Below, piece after piece: positions 62,572-64,000 of a stretch of 64,000 nucleotides of DNA; position 1 is the stretch's first letter; the number at the start of each line of letters is the position of its first letter. Source of the DNA: an uncultured Bacteroidales bacterium (GTDB lineage: Bacteria; Bacteroidota; Bacteroidia; Bacteroidales; UBA932); assembly GCA_949289565.1 (NCBI GenBank), contig CASEOO010000027.1, forward strand, positions 1-64,000, in the 5' to 3' direction. The notes under the pieces are model-generated. The model did no database searches. It was given only the letters and a program-made list of their open reading frames with translations, and had not been told where the DNA came from. The position numbers and the translations under genes were made by a program.

Positions 62572-63033
62572 TCACTTCTCGTCCGGAGCGTAAAGGTACT
62601 GGTTCAGCGGCGAAGGATACTCGCAGTAATCCTCAGGTGAAAAGAAGCGGGCCAATTCTATTGCGGCATTCTCCAGAGAGTCTGAAGTATGGACTATATT
62701 TTCCTGGGAACTCATCCCGTAGTCGCCGCGGATAGTGCCTGGCACGGCTTTCCTGGCATTTGTGGCTCCTGCCATCTCCCGCACTGTCTTGACAGCCTCG
62801 AAGCCCTCCCAGCAGCACAAAATCACCGGAGCGGCCATCATTCCGGCCTTCAGCCATGGGAAGAACGGACGGTCCTTCAGATGCGCATAGTGTTCGTCCA
62901 GAATTTCCGGCGTCAACTGCTTCATTTTCATAGCGACAAGCTTCAGTCCCCTTTTCTCAAAACGGGAAATCACCTCGCCTGCAAGACCTCTCTGCAAAGC
63001 GCCAGGCTTAATAATAACAAGTGTTCTTTCCAT
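62572..63033 (-). CDS. ndk: Nucleoside-diphosphate kinase
   Basis: Balances nucleoside triphosphates by phosphate transfer through a His. The active His115 is in NIVHTSDS. The start MERTLVIIKPGALQRG and the loop RGDYG are typical, and the length of 153 residues is normal. It converges with the patatin-like gene (10 bases between stops) and starts 12 bases after the MATE gene stop, so it may be read from the MATE transcript. Confidence 0.95.
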   Translation of the reverse strand: MERTLVIIKPGALQRGLAGEVISRFEKRGLKLVAMKMKQLTPEILDEHYAHLKDRPFFPWLKAGMMAAPVILCCWEGFEAVKTVREMAGATNARKAVPGTIRGDYGMSSQENIVHTSDSLENAAIELARFFSPEDYCEYPSPLNQYLYAPDEK

Positions 63034-63045
63034 AATATTGAAGTT

Positions 63046-64000
63046 TTAATGAGTGTTCTGAAAAACGGCCCGGAAAGGCTTGTCCATGATATCACGGCCG
63101 CAACGCGCAGAAAGATAGACTGTCCTGACCAGAAGATGCACCAGATATGCCGCCAGAAGGACATGGACAGCAATCACCGACGCCTCCTCGCCTGGCAGAT
63201 GCATAACTTTCAAAACTCCAGCGCCAGCCAGATATACAGCAAAAAACGCAACTGCCGCCAGAATCATATTGTTACGGATCGTCCTGGACGCTGTCGCGCC
63301 AATATAGATGCCGTCCCAAGCAAAAGCCACGCATCCTGCAAGAGGCATTAGGACCATCCAAGGCATATACTTCAAGGACATATCTACAACCTGGTAATCC
63401 GTCGTCATCACTTTAAGCATCGGAAGTCCGTCAAATGCATACAATATCATGAAAGCAAGGCCTATGCTCATGCTCCATACGAAAACAAACTTGACTGTGC
63501 GTTTAAGCATCTGCTTGTCACCGGCACCGACATACCTTCCAGTCAAAGCCTCCCCTGCATAAGCAAACCCGTCGGTAAAATACGAAAAGAGCATCATAAT
63601 CTTCATCAGAATAGTGCTGGAAGCGAGAAGAATATCTCCATGCCGCGCCGAAAATACAGTAAATCCTATATAAATGCAGATAAAGCATATCGACCGGATA
63701 AAAAGATCTGTGTTGACCGAGAAGAACCTCTTCATCTGCCCTCCCTTAAAGGCCGCCACGAAATCGTCAAGATGATATCCGCCGAACACCTGTTTCCCAT
63801 ATTTCACCGCCAATATCACCAGCGCGCATACAAGGCCGCTGTACTGAGCTATGACAGTGCCTGCGGCAATTCCTGCGAAGCCTATTCCATCCCAGGACAT
63901 ATTTCCTGCAGAAAATCCAAAAGCCAGAGCTACGCTGGCCAATACATTCACTCCGTTAACAGTCAAATCTGCAATCATCGGCGAGATACTGTCCTGCATT
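63046..64000 (-). CDS. MATE-family efflux transporter, 5' end outside the window
   Basis: At least 318 residues of a multidrug and toxic compound extrusion transporter; the frame is open to the window end. The segment GMQD-like MQDSISPMIADLTVNGVNVLASVAL corresponds to the middle of a MATE protein. The later ASSTILMKIMMLFSYFTDGFAYAGEALTGRYVGAG is the counterpart of the family's C-terminal half. The N-terminal six helices must lie beyond 64000. The drug or cation coupled is not apparent. Confidence 0.85.
   Translation of the reverse strand, partial: MQDSISPMIADLTVNGVNVLASVALAFGFSAGNMSWDGIGFAGIAAGTVIAQYSGLVCALVILAVKYGKQVFGGYHLDDFVAAFKGGQMKRFFSVNTDLFIRSICFICIYIGFTVFSARHGDILLASSTILMKIMMLFSYFTDGFAYAGEALTGRYVGAGDKQMLKRTVKFVFVWSMSIGLAFMILYAFDGLPMLKVMTTDYQVVDMSLKYMPWMVLMPLAGCVAFAWDGIYIGATASRTIRNNMILAAVAFFAVYLAGAGVLKVMHLPGEEASVIAVHVLLAAYLVHLLVRTVYLSARCGRDIMDKPFRAVFQNTH

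Noticed and set aside
1..64000. tRNA or rRNA genes, CRISPR arrays, insertion sequences, prophage
   Set aside because: No cloverleaf-like segments, regularly spaced repeats, transposase, integrase or phage genes were recognised. The dispersed repeat has no spacer periodicity and no encoded enzyme.

Overview
The window comes from the chromosome of a member of the Bacteroidales (phylum Bacteroidota), probably an uncultured gut or rumen type. Evidence: a SusC/SusD polysaccharide utilisation locus with a hybrid two-component regulator, the succinyl-type arginine pathway, an Rnf complex led by an RseC-family gene, LptF/G-type permeases, many lipoproteins, and repeated promoters of the TAnnTTTG type. 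I cannot assign a genus from the sequence alone. No rRNA, tRNA, CRISPR array, prophage, transposase or replication origin was seen.

Layout. 1-157 is the end of an ATPase gene. 325-4633 (+) is an arginine cluster: argF' (N-succinylornithine carbamoyltransferase, with Pro90), argB, argE, argH. 4730-5924 (+) holds two paralogous outer-membrane barrels. 5934-6234 is a repeat-rich region. 6234-18530 (-) is one tightly packed run: two M23 endopeptidases, a MerR regulator, a Nif3-like protein, a zinc-ribbon coiled coil, dnaB, a DUF3108 protein, rseC, rnfBCDGEA and a small helical-repeat protein. 18762-30289 (-) is the polysaccharide utilisation locus: GH130, sugar transporter, two unrecognised paralogous lipoproteins, SusC, SusD and a LamG lipoprotein. 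It diverges from its likely regulator at 30555-34592 (+).

34687-43732 (+) carries alaS, a 2.5-kb frame that joins an LptF/G permease to methionyl-tRNA formyltransferase, thiamine pyrophosphokinase, ilvA, ilvE and queH. 43719-45454 (-) is a LytS/LytTR-type two-component pair, divergent from a Spy-like His-rich periplasmic protein (45648, +). 46396-47679 (-) is a nucleoside permease, divergent from tgt and a second LptF/G permease (47860-50097, +). 50138-53588 (-) has a DUF2807 lipoprotein, an M3 peptidase and a zinc-finger protein. Then come ssb (+), a lipid-glycosylation trio (GT2, LAB-N, GT39; -), a hydroxyacid dehydrogenase (-), pflB-pflA (+), a patatin-like protein (+), ndk and a MATE transporter cut by the window end (-).

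Most notable: (i) a dispersed structured repeat (6029-6234 and inverted at 46182-46383, with a diverged short relative at 18618-18731). Its 118-bp core differs at one position between the two full copies, and it ends in a locus-specific but base-paired hairpin beside the 3' end of a gene; (ii) the in-frame LptF/G-Fmt fusion; (iii) two large paralogous lipoproteins of unknown function in the GH130 locus; (iv) a 21-bp-period direct repeat that is a candidate operator of that locus, and a G9 run inside its regulator gene; (v) a TGT enzyme in which the three zinc cysteines are replaced in place; (vi) TGCCGGA/TCCGGCA hairpins just downstream of two promoters.
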